Of a stretch of DNA of 64,000 nt, positions 50,569 through 59,269 are shown one piece after another. This DNA is from Clostridioides difficile_A. Lineage in GTDB: Bacteria; Bacillota; Clostridia; Peptostreptococcales; Peptostreptococcaceae. The position numbers and the translations under genes were made by a program. The DNA lies in contig OX246690.1 in NCBI GenBank assembly GCA_945909635.1, positions 1,302,001 to 1,366,000 on the forward strand, given 5' to 3'. The first letter of the stretch is position 1, and the number at the start of each line of letters is the position of its first letter. A model generated the notes under the pieces. The model was not told the origin of the DNA and did no database searches. It saw only the letters and a list, made by a program, of their open reading frames with translations.

Positions 50569-52980
50569 ATGGCCACGAAAAAGAAGAAAAAAAAGAAGGT
50601 AAATACCTTAAGTTTTAACGCAGAATATCATAATTTAATAACGATATTTATAGGTGTATTTTTATTATATAGTTTAAATTCTAACTCTATGGGATGGGTA
50701 CCTGTGTTAATGCAGAATCTTTTTAAAGGACTATTTGGGGGGCTTTCCATAGCAATACCATTTATAGTAATTATAACAGGACTTTTAGGATTTTTTGATG
50801 GAAATGAATATATATATAGGCTAAGAAAGACTAAATTATACTACATAATTATTTTATTTATCTTTGTATTTTATGGATTATTAAATGCAGGAACTCTTCC
50901 TGTAGATAGTCCACTAAAAGGTAACATGTTTGATGATGTTATGAAAATGGGTGTGAGTGGACAAGGTAGTGGTTTGATAGCAACTACTATTGCATATTAT
51001 ATGAGTAAAATATTTGGTATAGCAGGTGGATGGTTAATAAGTGTATTTGCTCTTATACTTTCTATCATGTTTATATTTAATATTTCTATAAAAGATTTGG
51101 TATCAAATGCAAAATCAAAATCTAAAGCATCAAAAGACAGTAATTTAACGTTTAAAGATAAAATTGCAAATATGAAGAAATCTGCAATAGATATGATGAC
51201 TGATGAAGTAGATGAAACCACTATAAACAAGAAACCAGGTTTCTTTAAAGGGTTAATGTCAAAAGGTCGTAATGATGAGGATGAAGAAGAGGAATATTTT
51301 GAAGAAGAAAATGGTGATGGTGTAGATGATAAGACTATTAAAATAGTTGGATTTAATAAAGCAGAAGATGAGTATTTAGAAATATTAGAAGGAACTCAGA
51401 GTATGCCAGAGTTAGATGTTTTAAAGGAATTACAAAAAGCTACAAATGAAAATTCAGTTGTAGATATTAAACCAGAAAAAAAAGTTGATATAAACAAACC
51501 TAACTTAAATATAGAAAAAACTCAACCTATGAGTATCATAGCAGAATCAGTTAATGAAGATTATTCAAACTATAAGAAGCCTAGCATTGAACTCTTAAAT
51601 AAAGTAAATAAGAAATCTGATGAAAATGGTAAAAAGAAAGTGTTAAAAAATGCTTCTCTTTTAGAAAAAACATTATCAGATTTTGGAGTAGAAGCGAAAA
51701 TTAATCAAGTTACAGTTGGACCTACTATAACTAGATATGAGATACAGCCAAGTCCAGGAGTCAAAGTAAGTAAAATTGTAAATTTAACAGATGACATAGC
51801 TCTAAGCTTAGCAGCTAAAAGTATAAGAATTGAAGCACCAATTCCTGGGAAAAGTGCAATTGGAATAGAAGTTCCAAATGAAGAAGCTCAAATGGTTGGA
51901 GTAAGAGAAGTTCTAGAAAGCGAAGAATTTAATAATTTTAATTCTCCTCTTGCAATGGGGCTTGGAAAAGATGTTGCAGGTAAAATTATAATTGGAGATA
52001 TAGGTAAGATGCCACACTTACTAATAGCTGGTTCTACAGGTTCAGGAAAGAGTGTATGTGTAAACACATTAATAAGTAGTATATTATATAAGGCAAATCC
52101 TGATGAAGTAAAGCTACTATTAATAGACCCAAAAGTAGTTGAGCTTGCAAATTATAATGGGATACCACATCTATTAATACCAGTAGTTACTGACCCTAAA
52201 AAAGCTGCTAATGCCTTGAACTGGGCAGTTACTGAGATGAATAGAAGATATAAACTCTTTGCAGATGCTCAAGTAAAAGACGTAACAAGTTATAATGAGA
52301 AATCTGAAGAAAAATTACCTAAAATAGTAATAATAATAGACGAGCTGGCAGACTTAATGATGGCAAGTGCAAATGATGTAGAGGACTATATTTGTAGACT
52401 AGCTCAAATGGCAAGAGCTGCTGGAATGCACTTGATTGTAGCAACTCAAAGACCTTCTGTTGATGTTATAACAGGGGTTATAAAAGCTAATATACCATCT
52501 AGAATAGCATTTGCAGTATCATCTCAAACTGATTCGAGAACAATACTTGATATGGGTGGTGCAGAAAAGCTTCTAGGTAAGGGAGATATGTTATTTTACC
52601 CACTTGGTGCAGCAAAGCCAGTTAGACTTCAAGGTGCATTCATATCAGAGAGCGAGTCAGAAAAAGTAATTGATTTTGTAAAGAGTCAGGTTAAAGATGG
52701 AATAAAATACGAAGAAGATATAATTGAAACTATATCTAAGGTTAATACTTCAAAGAGTAGTGATGAAGATGAATTCTTGAGTGAAGCAATAGAATTTGTA
52801 GTGGAGAGTGGTCAAGCATCTGCTTCTATGTTACAAAGAAGATTTAAAATAGGATTTAATAGAGCAGCTAGACTTATAGATTCTATGGAGGAAAGAGGCA
52901 TAATTGGAGCTAGTGAAGGAAGTAAACCGAGAAAGGTATTAATAAGCAAACAAGATTTGCAGAATTTAGAAGGTGAATAG
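50569..52980 (+). CDS. ftsK: FtsK/SpoIIIE family DNA translocase
   Basis: An 803-residue DNA pump. A lysine-rich start is followed by four membrane helices (about residues 20-180), an acidic and charged linker (about 190-360), and the motor: Walker A GSTGSGKS at 488-495, Walker B KIVIIIDELADLM, and RPSVDVITGVIKANIPSRIAF. The C-terminal gamma winged helix (ASMLQRRFKIGFNRAARLIDSMEERGII) reads polar sequences. It moves chromosomes at division or into the forespore. AAGGAG is 8 bases before the ATG at 50569; the in-frame GTG at 50560 overlaps that site. Confidence 0.94.
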   Translation: MATKKKKKKKVNTLSFNAEYHNLITIFIGVFLLYSLNSNSMGWVPVLMQNLFKGLFGGLSIAIPFIVIITGLLGFFDGNEYIYRLRKTKLYYIIILFIFVFYGLLNAGTLPVDSPLKGNMFDDVMKMGVSGQGSGLIATTIAYYMSKIFGIAGGWLISVFALILSIMFIFNISIKDLVSNAKSKSKASKDSNLTFKDKIANMKKSAIDMMTDEVDETTINKKPGFFKGLMSKGRNDEDEEEEYFEEENGDGVDDKTIKIVGFNKAEDEYLEILEGTQSMPELDVLKELQKATNENSVVDIKPEKKVDINKPNLNIEKTQPMSIIAESVNEDYSNYKKPSIELLNKVNKKSDENGKKKVLKNASLLEKTLSDFGVEAKINQVTVGPTITRYEIQPSPGVKVSKIVNLTDDIALSLAAKSIRIEAPIPGKSAIGIEVPNEEAQMVGVREVLESEEFNNFNSPLAMGLGKDVAGKIIIGDIGKMPHLLIAGSTGSGKSVCVNTLISSILYKANPDEVKLLLIDPKVVELANYNGIPHLLIPVVTDPKKAANALNWAVTEMNRRYKLFADAQVKDVTSYNEKSEEKLPKIVIIIDELADLMMASANDVEDYICRLAQMARAAGMHLIVATQRPSVDVITGVIKANIPSRIAFAVSSQTDSRTILDMGGAEKLLGKGDMLFYPLGAAKPVRLQGAFISESESEKVIDFVKSQVKDGIKYEEDIIETISKVNTSKSSDEDEFLSEAIEFVVESGQASASMLQRRFKIGFNRAARLIDSMEERGIIGASEGSKPRKVLISKQDLQNLEGE

Positions 52981-52982
52981 AA

Positions 52983-54035
52983 TTGTCAGTTATAAAAATA
53001 GAAGAAGCACTTAAGCTAGAGAAAGTAATATTTGTAGATGTAAGAACAGAAGGTGAATATGAAGAAGACCATATATTAAATGCGATTAATATGCCTATTT
53101 TTAAAAATAATGAGCATAATGAAGTTGGAACAATCTACAAAATGCAAGGAAAACATGAAGCAATACAAAAGGGTTTTGACTATGTCTCGTATAAGTTAAA
53201 AGATATGTATCTACAAGCAGCAAATCTTGCAACAAATTATGATAATATTGTTATATATTGTGCAAGAGGTGGAATGAGAAGTGGAAGTATAGTAAATGTA
53301 TTATCATCATTAGGTGTAAATGTATATCAACTTGAAGGTGGATATAAGTCATATAGAAACTTTGTTTTAGAATATTTAAGAAATGTAATGGATACAAAAA
53401 ACTTTGTATCTGTTCATGGATTGACTGGAGTAGGAAAGACTGACTTATTACATCTATTAGTGGAAAAAGGAATAGATGTATTGGATTTGGAAGGTATAGC
53501 TAAAAATAGTGGTTCTACTTTTGGTTTTATAACATTTGATAAAAAACCACCATCTCAAAAGAATTTTGAAACTAAGTTATTTGAAAGTATATTTTTCTCA
53601 AAGGAGGACTATATATTTGTTGAAAGTGAAAGTAAACGAGTTGGAAGCGTTACAGTTCCAAATGAGATTTTTGATGCTATGATACGAGAAGGACATCATA
53701 TACTATTAGAATGTAATATTGAAAATAGAGTTAATAGACTTTGTAGAGACTATATTTATGATAAAGATAATATAGATGTCTTAAAAGAATGTATAAATAA
53801 ATTTAGAAAAAGATTGGGTAATAAAGTAGTAGATGGCTATATTGAGTTATTAGAATCAGGTAAATATAAAGAGCTTGTAGAAAGATATCTTTTAGAATAC
53901 TACGACCCACTTTATATGCATTCAGTAGAGAAGTATAAGTACGATAAAGTTATAAACTTTAATGATACACAAAAAGCTTTAGAAGATGTTATGGATCTAT
54001 ATGAGAGCATATTGGAAGGAGAGAAGGAATGTTAA
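52983..54035 (+). CDS. mnmH: tRNA 2-selenouridine synthase
   Basis: A 350-residue MnmH (SelU/YbbB) enzyme that turns 2-thiouridine 34 of tRNA into 2-selenouridine with selenophosphate, through a geranylated intermediate. The N-terminal rhodanese domain carries the catalytic Cys93 (IYCARGGMRSGS). A P-loop GLTGVGKT near 147 starts the C-terminal nucleotide-binding domain. It begins with TTG two bases after the ftsK stop and overlaps rimO by 7 bases. The substrate is made by MnmA, encoded at 4868. Selenium use fits C. difficile. Confidence 0.92.
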   Translation: MSVIKIEEALKLEKVIFVDVRTEGEYEEDHILNAINMPIFKNNEHNEVGTIYKMQGKHEAIQKGFDYVSYKLKDMYLQAANLATNYDNIVIYCARGGMRSGSIVNVLSSLGVNVYQLEGGYKSYRNFVLEYLRNVMDTKNFVSVHGLTGVGKTDLLHLLVEKGIDVLDLEGIAKNSGSTFGFITFDKKPPSQKNFETKLFESIFFSKEDYIFVESESKRVGSVTVPNEIFDAMIREGHHILLECNIENRVNRLCRDYIYDKDNIDVLKECINKFRKRLGNKVVDGYIELLESGKYKELVERYLLEYYDPLYMHSVEKYKYDKVINFNDTQKALEDVMDLYESILEGEKEC

Positions 54036-55363
54036 AAATAGCATTGGAATCATTAGGATGCTCAAAAAATTTAGTGGATGCGGAAATAATGATGGGAATT
54101 TTAAATAAAAAAGGCTATAAATTAATTGGAGATTTTGAAGAAGCTGATGTAATTATAGTAAACACATGTGGATTTATAGAATCGGCTAAACAAGAATCAA
54201 TAGATACAATAATAGAATTTGCAGAATTAAAACAAACTGGCAACTTAAAGTTGTTGATAGTAACAGGGTGTTTGGCACAAAGATATTCTGAAGAATTAAA
54301 AGCTGAAATTCCAGAAATAGATGCTATAGTAGGTACAGGGAGCTATCAAAACATAGATGAGATACTTAAAGAATTAAGTGAAAAACATCAAATTGTAAGT
54401 CTTGATGATATAGAGTTTGTGTTTAATGAAGATTTACCAAGATACCTATCTACACCTAGTTATATGGCATATTTAAAAATCGGAGAAGGATGTTCTAATA
54501 ATTGTACTTATTGTATAATACCAAAATTAAGAGGTAAATATAGAAGTAGAAAATTTGAAGATATAATTAAAGAAGCCAATAAACTAGCTGAATCTGGAGT
54601 AAAAGAACTTGTAGTTATAGCACAAGATACAACCAAATATGGTTTTGATTTGTATGGAAAAGAAAAATTGCCAGAACTTTTAGAAGAACTTGCAAAGATA
54701 GATGGATTTAAGTGGATAAGAGTTATGTATTCATATCCAGAATCTATAACAGAAGAATTGGTACAAGTTATAAAAAAACACGATAATATATGTAGTTACT
54801 TTGATATGCCAATTCAACATGCAAGTAATAATATTTTAAAATTAATGAATAGAAAAACTAGTAAAGAAGATATATTAAATAAAATAAATCTTATAAGAAG
54901 TAATATACCAGATGCAATACTTAGAACTACAATAATAGTAGGATTTCCTGGTGAAACAGAAGATGATTTTAAACAACTTGTGGATTTTGTAAAAGAAGTT
55001 AAGTTTGATAGACTTGGTGCATTTGCATATTCAAGAGAAGAAGATACACCAGCAGATAGATTACCTAATCATATAGATGAGGAAATAAAAATACAAAGAA
55101 GAGATACTTTAATGATGATTCAACAAAAAATATCTGAAGAACTTAATGATAAAAAAATAGGAAAGATATATGATGTTTTAATAGAAGAGCAGATAGAAGA
55201 TAATGTATATACAGGAAGAACACAAGGTGATGCGGAAGAAATTGACAGTATAGTATATGTAAAAAGTGTGGACAATCTTGAAGTAGGAGAATTCGTAAGT
55301 GTTCAAATAAATGATGCAATGGAATACGATTTAATGGGAGATGTATTATATGAACTTGCCTAA
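54029..55363 (+). CDS. rimO: Ribosomal protein S12 methylthiotransferase RimO
   Basis: A 444-residue radical-SAM enzyme that adds a methylthio group to Asp of S12. The N-terminal UPF0004 domain starts IALESLGCSKNLVDAEIMMG and holds the auxiliary cluster cysteines. The radical-SAM cluster is C155, C159, C162 in GCSNNCTYC. FIGTPGETE-type segment VGFPGETEDDF and a C-terminal TRAM domain follow. GGAGAGAAGG precedes the ATG within the end of mnmH. It depends on Fe-S supply from the isc system. Confidence 0.94.
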   Translation: MLKIALESLGCSKNLVDAEIMMGILNKKGYKLIGDFEEADVIIVNTCGFIESAKQESIDTIIEFAELKQTGNLKLLIVTGCLAQRYSEELKAEIPEIDAIVGTGSYQNIDEILKELSEKHQIVSLDDIEFVFNEDLPRYLSTPSYMAYLKIGEGCSNNCTYCIIPKLRGKYRSRKFEDIIKEANKLAESGVKELVVIAQDTTKYGFDLYGKEKLPELLEELAKIDGFKWIRVMYSYPESITEELVQVIKKHDNICSYFDMPIQHASNNILKLMNRKTSKEDILNKINLIRSNIPDAILRTTIIVGFPGETEDDFKQLVDFVKEVKFDRLGAFAYSREEDTPADRLPNHIDEEIKIQRRDTLMMIQQKISEELNDKKIGKIYDVLIEEQIEDNVYTGRTQGDAEEIDSIVYVKSVDNLEVGEFVSVQINDAMEYDLMGDVLYELA

Positions 55364-55892
55364 CAAATTAACTTTGTTTAGAATCTTTTTAATACCAGTA
55401 TTTGTTTTAATTATGTTACTCAATGTACCAAATAAGTTTTTAATAGCTTGTATTATTTTTATAATAGCTTCAATTACTGACGCATTAGACGGAAAAATAG
55501 CTAGAAAATACAACTTGGTTACTGACTTTGGAAAGTTTATGGACCCATTAGCAGATAAGCTATTAGTAATTTCTGCACTTACATGTATGATAGAAGACCA
55601 TCTTGTAAGTAGTTGGATGGTAATTATAATAGTAGCTAGAGAGCTTACAGTAAGTATATTAAGAGCTATAGCAGCTGCAGATGGTAAAGTAATAGCAGCT
55701 GGTAACAGTGGAAAACTTAAAACTATAACTCAGATGGTATCAATAGTATTTTTATTGATAGGAGCTCAGTTTGAGAGTGGATTAATCTTAAATGTGGGTG
55801 GAATTCTTATACTTATAGCGACATTACTTACTTTATATTCAGGGTGGGAATACCTATATAAAAATAAAGAGCTTTTTATGTCTTCTAAGTAA
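55350..55892 (+). CDS. pgsA: CDP-diacylglycerol-glycerol-3-phosphate 3-phosphatidyltransferase
   Basis: A 180-residue membrane enzyme that makes phosphatidylglycerolphosphate. The CDP-alcohol phosphotransferase motif D-G-x2-A-R-x8-G-x3-D-x3-D is seen in DALDGKIARKYNLVTDFGKFMDPLADK. It begins MNLPNKLTLFRIFLIPVFV; the upstream in-frame ATG at 55341 lacks spacing from GGGAGA. It overlaps rimO by 14 bases, and a terminator follows. Confidence 0.94.
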   Translation: MNLPNKLTLFRIFLIPVFVLIMLLNVPNKFLIACIIFIIASITDALDGKIARKYNLVTDFGKFMDPLADKLLVISALTCMIEDHLVSSWMVIIIVARELTVSILRAIAAADGKVIAAGNSGKLKTITQMVSIVFLLIGAQFESGLILNVGGILILIATLLTLYSGWEYLYKNKELFMSSK

Positions 55893-55960
55893 AAATGACT
55901 TATAAAGAAAAAATAATTGATTAATTAATAAAAAATAACAACTAAAAATTTTAAAAATGT

Positions 55961-55996
55961 AAAAAAGGGTATACTATTATAGTATACCTCTTTTCA
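55961..55996 (+). terminator. Terminator after pgsA
   Basis: AAAAGGGTATACTAT pairs with ATAGTATACCTCTTTT with one mismatch, then T-rich sequence. Confidence 0.85.
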
Positions 55997-56092
55997 TTTT
56001 AAGAATATTTTCTTTTGTGTATATAATTATTAATAATGGTTTATAAATAAAAAGTAATGAATAAAAATATAATCATTAGTAGCGTTTTTAAA

Positions 56093-56121
56093 TTGACTAG
56101 GTTTGATTTATGTTATATAAT
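56093..56121 (+). promoter_or_regulatory. Sigma-A promoter of recA
   Basis: TTGACT at 56093-56098 and a perfect TATAAT at 56116-56121 with a 17-base spacer. Confidence 0.85.
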
Positions 56122-56136
56122 TAATATATAACAAGA

Positions 56137-56148
56137 GAACAAATGTTT
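56137..56148 (+). promoter_or_regulatory. LexA (SOS) box of recA
   Basis: GAACAAATGTTT at 56137-56148 fits the Gram-positive LexA site GAAC-N4-GTTC/T. It begins 15 bases after the -10, where bound LexA would block transcription. Confidence 0.8.
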
Positions 56149-56175
56149 GTAGATAAATGAAGGGATGGTATAGAG

Positions 56176-57246
56176 ATGAGTGTAGATCAAGAAAAGTTAA
56201 AAGCGTTGAATGAAGCTTTAGGTAAAATTGAAAAAGATTTTGGTAAAGGTTCAGTAATGAAATTAGGAGAAGCAACGTCTATGTCTATAGATGTTATATC
56301 AACAGGAGCAATTGGTTTAGATATAGCAATTGGTATAGGAGGTCTACCTAGAGGGAGAATAGTTGAAGTATATGGACCAGAATCTTCTGGTAAAACTACT
56401 GTTGCGCTTAGTTGTGTAGCATCAGCTCAAAAAGAGGGAGGAATAGCTGCATTTATAGATGCAGAACATGCACTTGACCCAGTATATGCAAAAGCATTGG
56501 GCGTGGATGTTGATAACCTAATAATATCTCAACCAGATACAGGTGAACAAGCTTTAGAAATAGCAGAGGCATTAATAAGAAGTGGAGCGATAGATATAAT
56601 AGTAATAGACTCAGTAGCGGCATTAGTTCCAAAAGCTGAGATAGATGGAGATATGGGTGATTCTCATGTAGGTTTACAAGCAAGACTTATGTCTCAAGCA
56701 CTTAGAAAATTAACTGGTTCAATTAAAAAATCAAATTGTGTTGCTATATTTATAAACCAGTTAAGAGAGAAAGTAGGAATAATGTTTGGAAATCCAGAAA
56801 CTACTACTGGAGGACGTGCACTAAAGTTTTATTCATCAGTTAGACTGGATGTTAGAAAAATAGATACAATAAAACAAGGTGATAAAGTCATAGGAAGTAG
56901 AACGAGAGTTAAAGTTGTTAAGAACAAAGTAGCACCACCATTTAAACAAGCTGAATTTGATATAATGTATGGAGAGGGTATTTCAAAAATTGGAGACCTT
57001 TTAGATATAGCTGCTGACGTAGATATAGTTAAAAAATCAGGTTCATGGTATAGTTACAATGATACTAAACTTGGACAAGGAAGAGAAAATGTTAAAAAAT
57101 TCTTGGAAGATAATTTGGATTTAACTAATGAAATAGACGAGAAAGTTAGAGCATTTTACAACTTAACTGGAGAAAGTGAAGAATCAAGTAACCCAGTATC
57201 AAAAGAAATTGTAGAAGAAGAAGTAAAAATACAAAAAAATAACTAG
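56176..57246 (+). CDS. recA: Recombinase RecA
   Basis: A 356-residue strand-exchange protein and LexA co-protease. Walker A GPESSGKT lies at residues 67-74, with AAFIDAEHALDPVYA, IIVIDSVAALVPKAEI and NQLREKVGIMFGNPETTTGGRALKF (loop 2 region) following. The acidic C-terminal tail is short. A clear promoter and LexA box lie upstream. No terminator hairpin is visible before rny, whose promoter lies in the 130-base gap. Confidence 0.97.
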   Translation: MSVDQEKLKALNEALGKIEKDFGKGSVMKLGEATSMSIDVISTGAIGLDIAIGIGGLPRGRIVEVYGPESSGKTTVALSCVASAQKEGGIAAFIDAEHALDPVYAKALGVDVDNLIISQPDTGEQALEIAEALIRSGAIDIIVIDSVAALVPKAEIDGDMGDSHVGLQARLMSQALRKLTGSIKKSNCVAIFINQLREKVGIMFGNPETTTGGRALKFYSSVRLDVRKIDTIKQGDKVIGSRTRVKVVKNKVAPPFKQAEFDIMYGEGISKIGDLLDIAADVDIVKKSGSWYSYNDTKLGQGRENVKKFLEDNLDLTNEIDEKVRAFYNLTGESEESSNPVSKEIVEEEVKIQKNN

Positions 57247-57277
57247 TAATTAAAGACATGCCACGCTCCCTATTAGC

Positions 57278-57306
57278 TTGACACAATGTTGAAAAAATTA
57301 TAAAAT
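57278..57306 (+). promoter_or_regulatory. Sigma-A promoter of rny
   Basis: TTGACA at 57278-57283 and TAAAAT at 57301-57306 with exactly 17 bases between. Confidence 0.75.
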
Positions 57307-57376
57307 TAAGTGAGGATAAAATATCTAAATTTAATTTTAATTATTAGGAATATTTTTTAATCATAGTGATGACATT

Positions 57377-58939
57377 TTGGGATTATTAACGAAGGAGGTG
57401 GATGTCATAGATAGTGTAGTAATGATTGTAATAGGTGCAGCTGTTGGTATTATAGCTGGATATTTTGTTAGAAAAAATATATCTGAAGCAAAACTTGGAC
57501 AAGCTGAAAACTTGGCCAAAGAAATAATAGATAAAGCACACCACGACTCAGAAACAGTACAAAAAGAAAAATTATTAGAAGCTAAAGAAGAGATCCATAA
57601 GTGGAGAACAGAAGCTGAAAGAGAAAACAGAGAAAGAAGAACAGAAGTACAAAAATATGAAAAAAGAGTAGTACAAAAAGAAGAAGTCTTAGATAGAAAA
57701 TTACAAAATTTAGAATCTAAAGAATTAAATCTAAGCGAAAAACTAAAGGTAGTTGAAAAGAAAGAAGAAGAAGTTGAAGTAATTAAATCTCAGCAATTGG
57801 AAAAATTAGAAAGTATATCAGGAATTACTTCTGATAAAGCTAAAGAAATAATTTTAACAAATGCAGAGAGAGATGTAAGACGTGAAATGTCTATAATGAT
57901 AAAAGAGATAGAAAGTCAAGCTAAAGAAGAAGCTGATAAGAAATCAAGAGAAATTATAGGATATGCAATTCAAAAATGTGCAGCAGATCACGTAGCAGAA
58001 ACTACTGTAACAGTAGTAAACTTACCTAATGATGAAATGAAAGGTAGAATAATCGGTAGAGAAGGTAGAAATATAAGGACTTTAGAAACTTTAACAGGTA
58101 TAGACCTTATAATAGATGACACTCCAGAAGCTGTAATTTTATCAGGATTTGATCCAATAAGAAGAGAAATTGCAAGAATTGCTCTAGAAAAACTAATAGC
58201 AGATGGAAGAATACATCCAGCTAGAATTGAAGAAATGGTTGAAAAGGCAAGAAAAGAAGTTGACAATATTATAAAAGAATATGGTGAACAAGCTGCATTT
58301 GAAACTAGTGTACATGGAATTCATCCAGAACTAATAAGATTATTAGGTAGACTTAACTATAGAACTAGTTATGGACAAAATGTCCTTAAACACTCTATAG
58401 AAGTTGCTCATATAGCTGGTATAATGGCTGCTGAAATAGGAGCAGATATTAGATTAGCAAAAAGAGCAGGTTTACTACATGATATAGGTAAGGCTGTAGA
58501 CCATGAGATGGAAGGTACGCATGTTGAAATAGGTATGGATTTACTTAGACGTTATAAAGAATCTAAAGAAGTTATACATGCAATGAGTACTCATCATGGA
58601 GATTACGAACCTCAAACTGTAGAAGCTGTATTAGTTACAGCAGCAGATGCAATATCAGCTGCTAGACCTGGTGCTAGAAGAGAAACTTTAGAAGCTTATA
58701 TCAAGAGACTTGAAAAGCTAGAAGAAATAGCTAATTCATATGAAGGTGTAGAAAAATCATTTGCTATACAAGCTGGTAGAGAAATCAGAATAATGGTAAA
58801 ACCAGAGGCTATAAATGATGAAGAGATACACTTATTAGCTAGAGATATGACTAAGAAAATAGAAGATGAGCTTGAGTATCCTGGACAAATAAAAGTAAGT
58901 ATAATAAGAGAAACAAGAGCTATAGAGTACGCCAAATAA
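57377..58939 (+). CDS. rny: Ribonuclease Y
   Basis: A membrane-anchored endoribonuclease that begins mRNA decay. In order: an N-terminal membrane helix (VVMIVIGAAVGIIAGYF), a coiled coil (about residues 40-190), a KH domain (GRIIGREGRNIRTLETLTGIDLIID) and an HD domain (AGLLHDIGKAVDHEMEGTH). The start is uncertain. The frame opens at a TTG at 57377 (520 residues), but AGGAGG lies inside it at 57393-57398. The next in-frame ATG is at 57422, 23 bases past that site; an ATA at 57407 has ideal spacing. A terminator follows. Confidence 0.93.
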   Translation: MGLLTKEVDVIDSVVMIVIGAAVGIIAGYFVRKNISEAKLGQAENLAKEIIDKAHHDSETVQKEKLLEAKEEIHKWRTEAERENRERRTEVQKYEKRVVQKEEVLDRKLQNLESKELNLSEKLKVVEKKEEEVEVIKSQQLEKLESISGITSDKAKEIILTNAERDVRREMSIMIKEIESQAKEEADKKSREIIGYAIQKCAADHVAETTVTVVNLPNDEMKGRIIGREGRNIRTLETLTGIDLIIDDTPEAVILSGFDPIRREIARIALEKLIADGRIHPARIEEMVEKARKEVDNIIKEYGEQAAFETSVHGIHPELIRLLGRLNYRTSYGQNVLKHSIEVAHIAGIMAAEIGADIRLAKRAGLLHDIGKAVDHEMEGTHVEIGMDLLRRYKESKEVIHAMSTHHGDYEPQTVEAVLVTAADAISAARPGARRETLEAYIKRLEKLEEIANSYEGVEKSFAIQAGREIRIMVKPEAINDEEIHLLARDMTKKIEDELEYPGQIKVSIIRETRAIEYAK

Positions 58940-58990
58940 AAGAAATAATATCTAAATAATAATAAAAAATATTTTTAGAATTTTAGATTT

Positions 58991-59027
58991 GCCACAAGAT
59001 ATAAATAATATATCTTGTGGCTTTTTA
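58991..59027 (+). terminator. Terminator after rny
   Basis: GCCACAAGATATA pairs perfectly with TATATCTTGTGGC, followed by TTTTT. Confidence 0.93.
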
Positions 59028-59148
59028 ATTATAAAAAAATATATTTACCAGTATATGGAATTAATATAATAGATAAATATATTAATTATAAAGCATTGAT
59101 AAAATAAATGTTTATATATGTATTGTTTATATAATTATTTAAATTTGT

Positions 59149-59176
59149 TTGATATAATAAAATGATAAAATAATAT
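59149..59176 (+). promoter_or_regulatory. Possible promoter of the two-component system
   Basis: TTGATA at 59149-59154 and TAATAT at 59171-59176, spacer 16. The surrounding 59028-59254 stretch is extremely A/T-rich, so chance matches are likely. Confidence 0.35.
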
Positions 59177-59207
59177 ATTATGTTTAAATAAATGTTTTTA
59201 AGTCATA

Positions 59208-59243
59208 TAATTTTCTTATATATTTAAATATATAAGAAAATTA
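59208..59243. repeat. Perfect 36-bp palindrome upstream of the kinase gene
   Basis: The 18 bases at 59208-59225 (starting TAATTTTCTTATATA) are followed at once by their exact reverse complement at 59226-59243. It ends 26 bases before the GTG start. It could be an operator for a dimeric regulator or, in RNA, a hairpin next to the ribosome site. There is no T-run. Confidence 0.85.
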
Positions 59244-59269
59244 GCATTTATTTTATGGAGGAAACTATT

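Noticed and set aside
59208..59243. CodY box at the palindrome
   Set aside because: The ends read AATTTTC and GAAAATT like CodY half-sites, but they are 20 bases apart rather than one.
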